Below, piece after piece: positions 16,177-24,968 of a DNA stretch of 64,000 nucleotides. Source of the DNA: Fodinicola acaciae (GTDB lineage: Bacteria > Actinomycetota > Actinomycetes > Mycobacteriales > HKI-0501); the NCBI RefSeq assembly GCF_010993745.1, contig NZ_WOTN01000001.1, forward strand, positions 2,297,235 through 2,361,234, in the 5' to 3' direction. A model generated the notes under the pieces. That model worked only from the letters and a program-made list of their open reading frames with translations, was not told the origin of the DNA and did not search any database. Numbering within the stretch: position 1 is the stretch's first letter; each line of letters opens with the position of its first letter. The position numbers were made by a program, and so were the translations under genes.

Positions 16177-17299
16177 TGGACTCTCCAGGTGCTCGATTGG
16201 CTGCTTGCGTGACATCCAATGGCAACGAATTGGACTCTCCCGTGGAGACGCGCCGGTAGGCGTCGAAGAGCCGCATGATGGCCAGCGAGTCCGCCAGCGT
16301 GCCCTTCTCCGGCGGCCGGCCGTCCCGTACGGCGTCGCAGAAGTGCTGGAGCTCCGGCACATAGCCGAGATAGAAGAGGTTCTTGTTGGACAGCTGGCCG
16401 AGCGAGAACTCCGGCTCCCAGTGCAGCGGCGCCGCCGCGTCGTCGACGAGGAAGCTGCCCGTGCGGCCGTACTCGCCGTGGCTGCCGCGCCGGTAGTACG
16501 TGAGCTTCACACCGTTGTCCAGCACGGCGTTGGCGCCGTCGCCGATGACCTCGACGCGCTCCAGCGGACTCGCCGGACCGATGCCGGCCGCCAGGTGCAG
16601 TGTGCCGACCGCGCCGGAGGCGAACCGCAGCATCGCCACGCTGGCGCCGGAGATGGGTTCCCATTGGAAACCCATCTCGGCGACCGGGCCCATCAGATAA
16701 TGCAGGATCGCGGCCGGATGGTAGATGTGGTCGAGGAACCCACGCATCGCGTTGAGGTCGCGGCGCTGCTCCGGCGCCGGCAGGGCCTGCGGATAGCGCA
16801 CGCTGATCGACGTCGGCCGGCCAAACTCCGGGCTGTGCACGATCGAGTGCAGCTTCTCCATCGCCGGAGCGAAGATCTTCTTCAGGCCGGTCATCACATA
16901 CCGGCCGGTCGTCGCGCTGAGGTCGGCGAGCATCTCGACCTCGGCGACAGAGGCGGCGGTCGGCTTCTCCATCCACACGTGTACGCCGGCACGCAGGCAG
17001 TCCGCGGCGATCTCGGTCGCCTGCACGCGGCCGTCGTCGTGGTATCCGGTGACGATGAACGCGACGGTCGGCCGCTCGCGCTCCAGCATCTCGCGGTGAT
17101 CGGTGTAGCTGGCCGCCGCGCCGAACATCCGCGCGTACGTCCCGGCCCGGTCGGCCTGCTGGTCGCACACGGCACGCAGGTCCACCGGGACGTACTGGAG
17201 GCTCGGATAGATGTTCCGGTAGGAGTGACCACCGGCCCCGACGAACACCGCGGACAGCCGGTCCGCGTACTCGAACTGGTAGGTGACCGCGTCGCTCAT
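16169..17299 (-). CDS. Gfo/Idh/MocA-family NAD(P)-dependent oxidoreductase
   Basis: 376 residues. The N-terminal Rossmann domain starts SAVFVGAGGHSYRNIYPSL (about 16-34) with the GxGG dinucleotide loop and continues to HVWMEKPTAAS (about 106-116), whose EKP is the family hallmark. The C-terminal alpha/beta substrate domain contains GFLDHIYHPAAILHYLMGP (about 186-204), with the D(x2)xHP-type catalytic Asp/His. Members oxidise sugars, inositols or related hydroxy compounds. GGGAGAG lies 4 bases before the ATG. It is first in a two-gene operon with the cupin protein and divergent from an amino acid permease. The substrate is unknown. Confidence 0.85.
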   Translation of the reverse strand: MSDAVTYQFEYADRLSAVFVGAGGHSYRNIYPSLQYVPVDLRAVCDQQADRAGTYARMFGAAASYTDHREMLERERPTVAFIVTGYHDDGRVQATEIAADCLRAGVHVWMEKPTAASVAEVEMLADLSATTGRYVMTGLKKIFAPAMEKLHSIVHSPEFGRPTSISVRYPQALPAPEQRRDLNAMRGFLDHIYHPAAILHYLMGPVAEMGFQWEPISGASVAMLRFASGAVGTLHLAAGIGPASPLERVEVIGDGANAVLDNGVKLTYYRRGSHGEYGRTGSFLVDDAAAPLHWEPEFSLGQLSNKNLFYLGYVPELQHFCDAVRDGRPPEKGTLADSLAIMRLFDAYRRVSTGESNSLPLDVTQAANRAPGESNE

Positions 17300-17451
17300 G
17301 CACTCTCCCGCCGGATCCGGTCCGTCACTCGTCTCACCCTAGGTCGGCGACCGGCGCCGCCGGCGATCCTGACTAGACCAGCGGCGTGCCGGTCCGGGGC
17401 TGGCGTACGCTGGCCGACCCTGGCGTGATTCCCGGCCGTCGAGGAGGATCC

Positions 17452-18906
17452 GTGGCCGATTCTCGACCCGCTCCGTCCCGCCTGCTGGCGGCGCTGGTCC
17501 GCCGCAAACCGGTCGCCACGATGGCCGCCGAGACCGGCGCGGACACCGGCGGCGGACAGCTGAGCCGGTCGATCGGACTGTTCCAGCTCTCCACCATCGG
17601 CATCGGTGCGGTCATCGGCACCGGCATCTTCTTCGTGCTGTCGCAGGCCGTGCCGATGGCCGGCCCGGCGGTGGTCTGGTCGTTCGTGATCGCCGCGGTC
17701 GTCGCCGGCCTGACCGCAGTCTGCTACGCCGAGCTGGCCAGCGCCGTGCCGGTCTCCGGCTCGTCGTACTCCTACGCGTACGCGACCATGGGCGAGCTCG
17801 CCGCGATGGTCGTGGCCGCATGTCTGCTGCTGGAGTACGGCGTGTCCACCGCCGCCGTGGCGGTCGGCTGGTCGCAGTATCTGAACCAACTGCTGGACAA
17901 CCTGTTCGGCCTGCGGCTGCCGGAACTGCTGGCCTCCGCGCCGAACGAAGGCGGCATCGTCAACCTGCCGGCGGTCGTGCTGGTGGCGCTGTGCGCGCTG
18001 CTGCTGATCCGCGGCACGAGCGAGTCCGCGCGGGTCAACGCGACCATGGTGATGATCAAGATCGCCGTGCTGGCGCTGTTCGTGGTGCTCGGCATCGCCG
18101 GATGGAAAGCCGACAACCTGGCCAACTTCGCGCCGTACGGCCTGGCCGGCGTGATCGGCGCGTCCGGCGTCATCTTCTTCACCTTCGTCGGCCTGGACGC
18201 GGTGTCGACGGCCGGCGAGGAGGTGAAGAACCCTCGGCGGACGATGCCGCTGGCGATCCTGATCGCGCTCGGCGCGGTGACCGCCGTCTACGTCCTGGTC
18301 GCCGTCGTCGCGGTCGCCGCTCAGCCGTCCGCGAGGTTCAAGGACCAGGAGGCCGGACTGGCCGCGATCCTGCAGAACATCGTCGGCGCCAGTTGGCCGG
18401 GGACCGTACTGGCGGCCGGCGCGATCATCTCGATCTTCAGCGTCACGCTGGTGACGCTCTACGGCCAGACGCGCATCCTGTTCGCGATGAGCCGCGACGG
18501 TCTCGCGCCGAAGGTGTTCCGCCGGGTCAACGCCCGTACGGTCACGCCGGTCCGGAACACGCTCATCGTGTCCGTCGCGGTGGCGGTGCTGGCCGGCCTG
18601 ATCCCGATCGACTTCCTGTCCGAGATGACCAGCATCGGCACGCTCGTCGCGTTCATCGTGGTCTCGATCGGCGTGATCGTGCTGCGGTTCACCGCGCCAG
18701 ACCTGCCACGCGGCTTCAAGGTGCCCGGCTATCCGGTCACGCCGGTCCTGTCGGTGCTCGGCTGCCTGGTCATCATCCGCAACCTGCGGCCGGTCACCAT
18801 CCTGGCCTTCGTCGTGTGGACCGCCGTCGTCCTGGTCTGGTATTTCAGCTGGGGGATCCGGCATTCCGAGCTGGCGAAGGCCGAGCGCGACGAGGTGTCG
18901 TCATGA
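17452..18906 (+). CDS. APC-superfamily amino acid permease (cationic amino acid/polyamine type)
   Basis: 484 residues from GTG 17452, with GAGGAGG 4-5 bases upstream. About 12 hydrophobic segments follow a cytoplasmic leader. TM1 reads IGIGAVIGTGIFFVL (about 52), the consensus G-A-(I/V)-I-G-x-G-I-F substrate loop of basic amino acid transporters; FFTFVGLDAVSTAGEEVKNP (TM6 and loop, about 240) is also characteristic. The four-base overlap with the next gene (ATGA) couples it to a universal stress protein, a common arrangement in which the Usp domain is thought to modulate transporter activity. The exact substrate is not determinable. Confidence 0.88.
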   Translation: MADSRPAPSRLLAALVRRKPVATMAAETGADTGGGQLSRSIGLFQLSTIGIGAVIGTGIFFVLSQAVPMAGPAVVWSFVIAAVVAGLTAVCYAELASAVPVSGSSYSYAYATMGELAAMVVAACLLLEYGVSTAAVAVGWSQYLNQLLDNLFGLRLPELLASAPNEGGIVNLPAVVLVALCALLLIRGTSESARVNATMVMIKIAVLALFVVLGIAGWKADNLANFAPYGLAGVIGASGVIFFTFVGLDAVSTAGEEVKNPRRTMPLAILIALGAVTAVYVLVAVVAVAAQPSARFKDQEAGLAAILQNIVGASWPGTVLAAGAIISIFSVTLVTLYGQTRILFAMSRDGLAPKVFRRVNARTVTPVRNTLIVSVAVAVLAGLIPIDFLSEMTSIGTLVAFIVVSIGVIVLRFTAPDLPRGFKVPGYPVTPVLSVLGCLVIIRNLRPVTILAFVVWTAVVLVWYFSWGIRHSELAKAERDEVSS

Positions 18907-19829
18907 CCGTCGTCGTCGGTCTCCCCCGTGGCCAACGTGCCTCCGCCGCTCTGCATTTGGCCGCGCTGCTGGCACGCTCCAGCGGCGACAGCCTCGTCGT
19001 CTGCGCGGTGGCGCCGGCGGCGTGGCCGCCTGGCCCGGCTCGCGTCGACGAGGAATACCAGCAGTACGTCGAGAAGACCAACCGCGAGGCGCTGGAGTCG
19101 GCCGGCCTGGTGCTGCCGTCCGACCTCGACATCATCCTGGAGAGCACGCGGGCCAGGTCGGTGCCGGCCGGTCTGCTGGAGACCGCCGCCAAGCACCGCG
19201 CCCGTGTGCTGGTGCTCGGCTCCACGTCGGTCGGCAGGGTCGGCCGGGTCTCGCTCGGCGGCGTAGCCGACCAGGTGCTGCACAGTGCGCCGGTGCCGGT
19301 GGCGTTGACACCGTACGGCTTCCGCGCCGAGCCGGACACGACCGTACGCCGGATCACCGCGAGCTATGGCGCGACCAGCGGCGCCGATCAGTTCGCGATC
19401 GCCGCAGCGGAGCTCGCCATCGAGCTCAATGCGGCACTGCGACTGGCGTCCTTCGCCGTACGCCCTGGTCCGGTCGTCTCGGCCGGCGTCGGTCTGCACG
19501 CCGAGGACACTGTCGTCGGCGAGTGGCGCGATCACATCGAGCAGCTGCATCACCGGGCGCTGACAAGGCTCGCCAGCCGTCCGGCGGTGCCCCGTTCGGT
19601 GGACACGGCGGTCGGCTTCGGCGCGGACTGGCGAGAGGCCGTCGCCGACATCGGCTGGTCGACAGGAGACCTGCTCGCCGTCGGCTCCAGCTCGGTCGGA
19701 CCGCTGTCCCGCGTCTTCCTCGGCTCGCGTGCCTCCAAGATCGTCCGCAACTCCCCAGCGCCGGTGCTCGTACTGCCGCGCGGCGCGGTCGACGACCTGA
19801 CCGACCGCGCCGACCAGCCGCCGGCCTGA
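18903..19829 (+). CDS. Tandem universal stress protein (UspA-like), permease partner
   Basis: 308 residues with two Usp domains, about 1-140 and 150-300. Each ends with the nucleotide-binding motif: GSTSVGRVGRVSLGGVADQ (domain 1) and GSSSVGPLSRVFLGSRASK (domain 2), close to G-2x-G-9x-G(S/T). The N-terminal MTVVVGLPRGQRAS is the first strand and loop. ATP binding is likely in at least one domain. The gene is coupled to the APC permease by an ATGA overlap, so it probably regulates or is tethered to that transporter. Confidence 0.85.
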   Translation: MTVVVGLPRGQRASAALHLAALLARSSGDSLVVCAVAPAAWPPGPARVDEEYQQYVEKTNREALESAGLVLPSDLDIILESTRARSVPAGLLETAAKHRARVLVLGSTSVGRVGRVSLGGVADQVLHSAPVPVALTPYGFRAEPDTTVRRITASYGATSGADQFAIAAAELAIELNAALRLASFAVRPGPVVSAGVGLHAEDTVVGEWRDHIEQLHHRALTRLASRPAVPRSVDTAVGFGADWREAVADIGWSTGDLLAVGSSSVGPLSRVFLGSRASKIVRNSPAPVLVLPRGAVDDLTDRADQPPA

Positions 19830-19876
19830 CCGGAAAATCAGGTGGCCTGCGTACGCGATCTGGATACGGTTGCGCG

Positions 19877-20386
19877 GTGCCTGAGCTGAAGCGGCTGGAC
19901 GCCGAACTTGGTCCAGCGGTCCTGGCCTTCGAACTGGCGAACCGCGCGTACTTCGCGGCCTCGATCTCCGACCGCGGCGACGACTACTACGAACGGTTCG
20001 CCGACTGGCACGGCGACATGCTCGCCGAGCAGGAGGGCGGCACCGGCGCCTTCTACGTGCTCGTCGGTGAGGATGGCGCGGTTCTCGGCCGGTTCAACCT
20101 TTATCGCATCGACGACGGGTCCGCCGATCTCGGTTATCGGGTCGCGCGGGAGGTCGCCGGCCGCGGAGTGGCGACCGCGGCGGTCCGGGACCTGTGCCGG
20201 CTGGCGGCCGAACGACACGGCCTGCGGAGGCTGCGCGCGGCCACCTCCAGCGCGAACATCGCGTCGCAGAAGGTGCTGGCCAAGGCCGGCTTCGTCGCGG
20301 TCGGTCCGGCCGATCCCGCCGACCTCGGTGGCAAGCCCGGCACCTGGTACGAGCGCGATCTGCGAGCGTTGCGCGCCATAGGCTGA
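19877..20386 (+). CDS. GNAT-family N-acetyltransferase (RimJ/RimL-like)
   Basis: 169 residues from GTG 19877. The acetyl-CoA loop is visible as REVAGRGVATAAVRDL (about 92-107), preceded by LGRFNLYRIDDGSADLGYRV and followed by LRRLRAATSSANIASQKVLAKAGF, the conserved strand-helix of ribosomal-protein-type acetyltransferases. There is no convincing ribosome binding site, so translation may be leaderless. The dimethylargininase-like gene begins 4 bases after the stop, suggesting co-transcription. Target unknown. Confidence 0.82.
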   Translation: MPELKRLDAELGPAVLAFELANRAYFAASISDRGDDYYERFADWHGDMLAEQEGGTGAFYVLVGEDGAVLGRFNLYRIDDGSADLGYRVAREVAGRGVATAAVRDLCRLAAERHGLRRLRAATSSANIASQKVLAKAGFVAVGPADPADLGGKPGTWYERDLRALRAIG

Positions 20387-20390
20387 CCAC

Positions 20391-21245
20391 ATGGACTCGA
20401 CTCACTACGGCGTGCGGTCGATGAGCGCACCGCTGCGGCGTGTGCTCCTCCGCAAGCCGTCCACGACAGGCAATTTCGCGGCGGCCGACTGGCGTACGCC
20501 CGATCCACGGCTGCTGATCGACCAGCACGAGGCATTCGCCACGCTGCTGGCCTCACTTGGCTGCGAGGTCGTGGTCGCCGACGCAGTCGACGGCCTTGTC
20601 GACTCCGTGTATGCACGCGATCCCGCGCTGGTCACCGGCCGCGGCGCGGTCCTGTTCCAGATGACCAAGCCGGTGCGCCAGCCGGAGCCGGAGCTGCTCG
20701 GCGCCGCCTTCGAACAGGCCGGCGTGCCGGTCATCGGCCGGCTCACCGGTGACGCGTACGCCGACGGCGGCGACTTCATCTGGCTCGACGAGCGGACGCT
20801 GGTGGTCGGCCGCAGCTATCGCACCAGCGAGTCGGCCGTGACGCAGCTGCGTGAGCTGCTGGCCCCTGAAGACGTCACGGTCGTCCCGGTGGACATCCCG
20901 CACGCCACCGGACCAGAGCACGTGCTGCACCTGATGTCGTTCATCTCGCCGGTCGCCGACGACCTCGCGGTGGTCTATCCGCCGCTCGCTCCGGTCAGCC
21001 TCATGCAGACGCTCGCCGCGCGCGGCATCACCATCGTGCCGGTGGACGACGAGGAATACCTGACGATGGGATGCAACGTCCTGGCCGTACGGCCGCGCGT
21101 CGCGGTGCTCGTCGACGGCAACCCGCGGATCCGCGCGGCGCTGGAGACACACGGCTGCCAGACGCACACGTACGACGGCTCCGACGTGTCGGTGAAAGGC
21201 GACGGCGGACCGACCTGTCTCACCGCACCGCTCTGGCGCGGCTGA
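20391..21245 (+). CDS. Dimethylarginine dimethylaminohydrolase-like amidinotransferase-fold enzyme
   Basis: 284 residues of the five-bladed amidinotransferase/deiminase fold. Expected catalytic elements are present: DPALVTGRGAVL near 82, DGGDFIWLDERTLVVG near 124-139, the catalytic His in GPEHVLHLMSFIS near 176, and the nucleophilic Cys in GGPTCLTAPLWRG at the C-terminus. The family includes dimethylargininases, arginine deiminases and ornithine-releasing enzymes; the GGP(x)C ending and length fit the DDAH branch. It could release citrulline from methylarginines or hydrolyse arginine-like substrates. The upstream acetyltransferase may be part of the same unit. Confidence 0.82.
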   Translation: MDSTHYGVRSMSAPLRRVLLRKPSTTGNFAAADWRTPDPRLLIDQHEAFATLLASLGCEVVVADAVDGLVDSVYARDPALVTGRGAVLFQMTKPVRQPEPELLGAAFEQAGVPVIGRLTGDAYADGGDFIWLDERTLVVGRSYRTSESAVTQLRELLAPEDVTVVPVDIPHATGPEHVLHLMSFISPVADDLAVVYPPLAPVSLMQTLAARGITIVPVDDEEYLTMGCNVLAVRPRVAVLVDGNPRIRAALETHGCQTHTYDGSDVSVKGDGGPTCLTAPLWRG

Positions 21246-21248
21246 CCG

Positions 21249-23009
21249 TCAGAGGCCGATGCGCGCGGCGCGGCGCAGCACCGCCGGTGAGACGCGCGAC
21301 AGCAGCCGCGCGACCTTCGCCTCCACGGTGACAGGCACGACCGCACGGCCGTGCCACACCGCGCGGACGATCTCCTTGGCCACGCCTTCGGGACCGAAGT
21401 TGCGCCGCGCGTACGCCTTGCTGACACGGGCGCGCTGGCGCTGCTGTTCCGCCTCCGGCATGGCCGAGAACGTGCTGGTCCGCGTGATGTTGGTGTTGAC
21501 CATGCCCGGACAGATCGCCGAGACGCCGATGTCGTGGTCGGCCATCTCGGCCCGCAGGCAGTCCGACAGCATGAAGACGGCGGACTTGCTGGTCGCGTAT
21601 GCGGTGAGCAGCTTCGTCGGCAGATACGCGGCGGCCGACGACACGTTGACGATGTGGCCGCCCTCGCCGCGCTCGGCCATCGCGGTGCCGAAGGCCTGGC
21701 AGCCGTAGATCACACCCCAGAGGTTGACGTCCAGGACGCGCTGCCACTCCTCGGTGGTGGTGTTGAGGAACGTGCCGGAGTGGCCGATGCCGGCGTTGTT
21801 CACCAGTACGTCCGGCACGCCGTGCGTCGCGATCACGTCGGCGGCCCATCCGTGCATTGCCTTCTCGTCGGCCACGTTCACCTCGTACGCGTGCGCCGGT
21901 GGTCCGACCAGGGCGGCCAGCGTGGCCGTACGCTCCGCCGCCGCCAGGTCGATGTCGCCCACGACGACCCTGGCGCCCAGCCGCGCGAAGGCGAGCGCGG
22001 TGGCGCGGCCGATGCCGCTGCCGGCACCGGTGACGACGACCAGCTTGCGGTCGAACGCGCGCTTCTTCGGCGCTCCGACGCGCGCTCGTGCGAGCTCCGG
22101 CGACGCGTCACCGCCGCCGACGTGGTCGATGAGCTCGGTGACCATCCGCGCCACCGCCGGCGCGTGCGTCAGCGGAGCCCAGTGCCGCGCCGCGAGACTG
22201 CGCCGCCACAGCCGTGGCGCGTGCATTTCCAGGTCCTCGCTGAGCGCCGCGGACACGTAGTGGTCGCCGCTCGGATGGATGACCTGCACCGGCACCTCGG
22301 TCGACCGTGGCCGCGGGTCACTCAACCGCGGCCGCATGTTGGCGCGATAGAGCGAGATGCCGCGTACCGCGTCGCTGGTCAGCGTCGGCGCCGGATGGCC
22401 GGCGCTGGGCCGCACGCCTTCGACCGTACGAAGAATGCGGCTCCACCTGGACGACAGGCCGAGCCGCCAGGCCAGCGGCGCGAGCACCGGCAGGTGGAAG
22501 GCCACGATGTACCAGGAGTGCAGCTGCTGCACGGCCAGCTGCCGCAGGTGCTTCGGCGTCGGGTTGGTGAGCCGGCGCTGGATCCACTCGCCGACGTGGT
22601 CGAGGCAGGGACCGGAGATCGACGTGTACGAGGCGATCCGCCGGTGCGCGCCGGGCTCGGTGACCGCTTCCCAGGCCTGGATCGACCCCCAGTCGTGGGC
22701 GACCACGTGCACCGGACGGTCGGGACTGACCGCGTCGGCGACGGCGAAGAAGTCGGCGGCCAGCCGGTCGAGCTGATAGCCGGCCTTGTCCTTCGGTGGC
22801 TCGGAGCCGCCGGCGCCGCGCACGTCGTAGGTCACGACGTTGAAGCGCTCGGACAGCTCGGCCACGACCTCGTCCCAGACGATGTGCGTGTCCGGATAGC
22901 CGTGCACCAGGACCACGGTCGGCGCGTCCGGATCGCCGGCCCGCTGCGGGGTCGTCCACACCGCCAGCCGGACCTCGCCGGACTGGACCGTCGTCGGCTC
23001 AGCGGTCAC
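21249..23009 (-). CDS. ephD: EphD-like fusion: alpha/beta hydrolase plus short-chain dehydrogenase
   Basis: 586 residues from a GTG sharing bases with the stop of the peptidase gene. The N-terminal half (about 10-295) is an epoxide-hydrolase-type alpha/beta hydrolase with oxyanion motif HGYPD, nucleophile elbow VAHDWGS (Asp nucleophile, not Ser) and late PSGDHYV and ARHWAPLTHAP. The C-terminal half (about 310-586) is a classical SDR with TGAGSGIGRA, NNAGIGHSG, NVSSAAAYLP and the catalytic YATSK. Mycobacterial EphD (about 590 residues) has the same order and is implicated in lipid/mycolate modification. The substrate here is unknown, probably a lipid-derived epoxide or hydroxy/keto compound. 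Last gene of a four-gene operon. Confidence 0.88.
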   Translation of the reverse strand: MTAEPTTVQSGEVRLAVWTTPQRAGDPDAPTVVLVHGYPDTHIVWDEVVAELSERFNVVTYDVRGAGGSEPPKDKAGYQLDRLAADFFAVADAVSPDRPVHVVAHDWGSIQAWEAVTEPGAHRRIASYTSISGPCLDHVGEWIQRRLTNPTPKHLRQLAVQQLHSWYIVAFHLPVLAPLAWRLGLSSRWSRILRTVEGVRPSAGHPAPTLTSDAVRGISLYRANMRPRLSDPRPRSTEVPVQVIHPSGDHYVSAALSEDLEMHAPRLWRRSLAARHWAPLTHAPAVARMVTELIDHVGGGDASPELARARVGAPKKRAFDRKLVVVTGAGSGIGRATALAFARLGARVVVGDIDLAAAERTATLAALVGPPAHAYEVNVADEKAMHGWAADVIATHGVPDVLVNNAGIGHSGTFLNTTTEEWQRVLDVNLWGVIYGCQAFGTAMAERGEGGHIVNVSSAAAYLPTKLLTAYATSKSAVFMLSDCLRAEMADHDIGVSAICPGMVNTNITRTSTFSAMPEAEQQRQRARVSKAYARRNFGPEGVAKEIVRAVWHGRAVVPVTVEAKVARLLSRVSPAVLRRAARIGL

Positions 23010-23860
23010 GCCGCACCATCCTGTCGTGTCAGCTCGCTCCACCCGCGTACGTGCGGAAGATCGTCGTCCAGCCAGTACGCCGGGTTGTCCGGATCGTCGG
23101 TGACGACCAGCAGCTCCTCGAACTTTATGCCGACATCGCCAAAGCCGATGTGCGGCTCGACGGCCCACAGGCCCGGCGTCGGCGCGTGCCGCGACGAGCG
23201 TCCGTCGGCCCACAGTGGCGAGCGCCCGTGCATCCGCTCGGAGATCAGCTCGCGACCGAGCGTCTGCAGGGTCCGTACGCCGAAGCCGAAGACCGTGAGG
23301 CCGCGCGGGCCCGCCGCCTTGATCCGCGTCACCTGGTGGCCGATGACCCGGCCCGGATAGACGCGGTGCCGGTTGTCGTAGCCGTGCCTGGCGATCAGCG
23401 CGTCCACGTCGGCATAGATGTCGTCCAGCGTCGCGCGTTCGCGTACGCGCCGCAGGATCAGGTCGCGGTATTCGCGCAGGTCGGCGAAGAGCTGGTCCCA
23501 GATCCGGTTGTCGCCGATCCGGCCGCCGTAGCCGATGTCGGCCGTGTAGCCGTCGATGACCGGCGCGCAGTCCAGCACGAACGGCATCCCCTCGCGGAGC
23601 GTGCGGCCGCTGGCGAAGAAGTCCAACGGGCCACGGAAATGCCGGAAGGCCGTACGGTCGCCGAACCAGGCGAACGGCACGTGGAAGAAGTCGTCGACGC
23701 CGCTCGCGACCAGCTCGTGCCGCAGCTTGCCGGCGGCCTGCCGCTCGGTGACGCCGGGCTCCAGCCAGTCGGCGACCTTCTGCGCACAGGCGTACGCGAG
23801 CTGCTGCGCCTCGCGGAAGCCCCCCAGATCGCGGTCGGTGTACGTGAACACGGCGGTCAT
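23006..23860 (-). CDS. M24-family metallopeptidase-like (Xaa-Pro aminopeptidase/creatinase fold)
   Basis: 284 residues from ATG 23860, with GAGGGG 6 bases upstream. The pita-bread fold is indicated by the five expected metal ligands: Asp in PFVLDCAPVIDG and Asp in YTADIGYGG, His in RVIGHQV, Glu in LWAVEPHIGF, and Glu in KFEELLVV. It lacks the long N-terminal domain of aminopeptidase P and starts directly with the catalytic domain. Homologues of this short form are often called M24 family or creatinase-like without proven activity. It starts 10 bases after the reductase stop and its stop overlaps the EphD-like start by 4 bases (GTGA), so all belong to one operon. Confidence 0.8.
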   Translation of the reverse strand: MTAVFTYTDRDLGGFREAQQLAYACAQKVADWLEPGVTERQAAGKLRHELVASGVDDFFHVPFAWFGDRTAFRHFRGPLDFFASGRTLREGMPFVLDCAPVIDGYTADIGYGGRIGDNRIWDQLFADLREYRDLILRRVRERATLDDIYADVDALIARHGYDNRHRVYPGRVIGHQVTRIKAAGPRGLTVFGFGVRTLQTLGRELISERMHGRSPLWADGRSSRHAPTPGLWAVEPHIGFGDVGIKFEELLVVTDDPDNPAYWLDDDLPHVRGWSELTRQDGAA

Positions 23861-23870
23861 GCGCATCCCC

Positions 23871-24956
23871 TCACAGGTCCAGCACAAGGCGGTCGCCGTG
23901 CACACGCGACACGCAGATCAACATGTCGCCGGCGGCGCGTTGCGCGTCGGTCAGCCGGCGGTCGCGGTGGTCGACCGGGTCGCTGCCTGGCAGCACGCGC
24001 GCTCGGCAGGTGCCGCAGAAACCCTGCTGGCAGGAGTACGCGACGTTCGGGCGCGCGTCGCGTACGACGCTGAGCACCGATCGGTCCGCCGGCACGCGGA
24101 GCACGCCGCCGCTGCGACGCAGTTCCACGTCGAGCGGCCGGCCGTCGACCACCGGCGGCGGCGAGAAGCGTTCGAAGTGCAGCGAGCGCGCGCCGGTCGC
24201 GCGGAAGCCTGCGCGTACGAGCGCCAGCATCGGCGCCGGACCGCAGCAGTAGACGCTGCCGCCGGCGGCCGCCCCGGCCAGCAGGTCGTCAACAGACGGG
24301 ACGCCGTACTCGTCGTCTGGCCGGATGAACGCGCGGTCTCCCAGCCTCTCGAGTTCCCCGAGGAAACTCATCGACGCGCGCGTCCGGCCCGTGTAGACCA
24401 GTCGCCAGTCCAGCCCGCGGCGAGCCCCTTCCCGTGCCATCGGCAGGACCGGCGTTATGCCGATGCCGCCGGCGATCAGGAGCAGCGGTCCCTCGGCGAC
24501 GAACGGAAAAGCGTTGCGCGGTCCGCGCACCGTCACGGTCTCGCCGGCTGTCAGGCGGTGGATCTCCCGCGATCCCCCGCCGCCTGTGGAGAGCCGGCGG
24601 ACGGCGATCCGGTACGCGCGGCGATCCGCGGGGTCGCCACACAGCGAGTACTGCCGGCGACGACTGGACGGCAACGTGACGTCCAGATGGCAACCCGGCT
24701 GCCATGCCGGCAGCGGCCCGCCGTCCGGACGTACCAGCCGCAAGCTCACGACCTCGTCGGCCTCGACCCGGCGTTCGGCGATGCGCAGGCGCAGATCGGC
24801 CGGACCCGCACCGGGATCCGGCCTGCTGGAGCGGAAGAACCGGAGAGCGCGGGTGTAGCGGTCGCCGACCGCGGTCACCACGCTCAGCATCCGGTCCGGC
24901 GGCATGACACGCGGAATCTCTGTCTCGTGGAGTCGGCGGTCGGCCGCGGATGGCAT
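23871..24956 (-). CDS. Flavin reductase with C-terminal 2Fe-2S ferredoxin domain (oxygenase electron donor)
   Basis: 361 residues in the phthalate-dioxygenase-reductase order. An FAD/FMN-binding barrel has RRQYSLCGDP (about 100-109; RxYSL flavin motif). An NAD-binding domain has LLLIAGGIGITPVLPM and YCCGPAPML. A C-terminal plant-type ferredoxin domain carries YSCQQGFCGTCRARV and a later MLICVSR (four Cys cluster ligands). Such proteins pass electrons from NAD(P)H to a di-iron or Rieske oxygenase. The gene directly upstream encodes a ferritin-like di-iron protein, the obvious partner. The first 45 residues are basic and may be a leader. Start choice is uncertain. Confidence 0.88.
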   Translation of the reverse strand: MPSAADRRLHETEIPRVMPPDRMLSVVTAVGDRYTRALRFFRSSRPDPGAGPADLRLRIAERRVEADEVVSLRLVRPDGGPLPAWQPGCHLDVTLPSSRRRQYSLCGDPADRRAYRIAVRRLSTGGGGSREIHRLTAGETVTVRGPRNAFPFVAEGPLLLIAGGIGITPVLPMAREGARRGLDWRLVYTGRTRASMSFLGELERLGDRAFIRPDDEYGVPSVDDLLAGAAAGGSVYCCGPAPMLALVRAGFRATGARSLHFERFSPPPVVDGRPLDVELRRSGGVLRVPADRSVLSVVRDARPNVAYSCQQGFCGTCRARVLPGSDPVDHRDRRLTDAQRAAGDMLICVSRVHGDRLVLDL

Positions 24957-24968
24957 CGCCGGCCGCCG

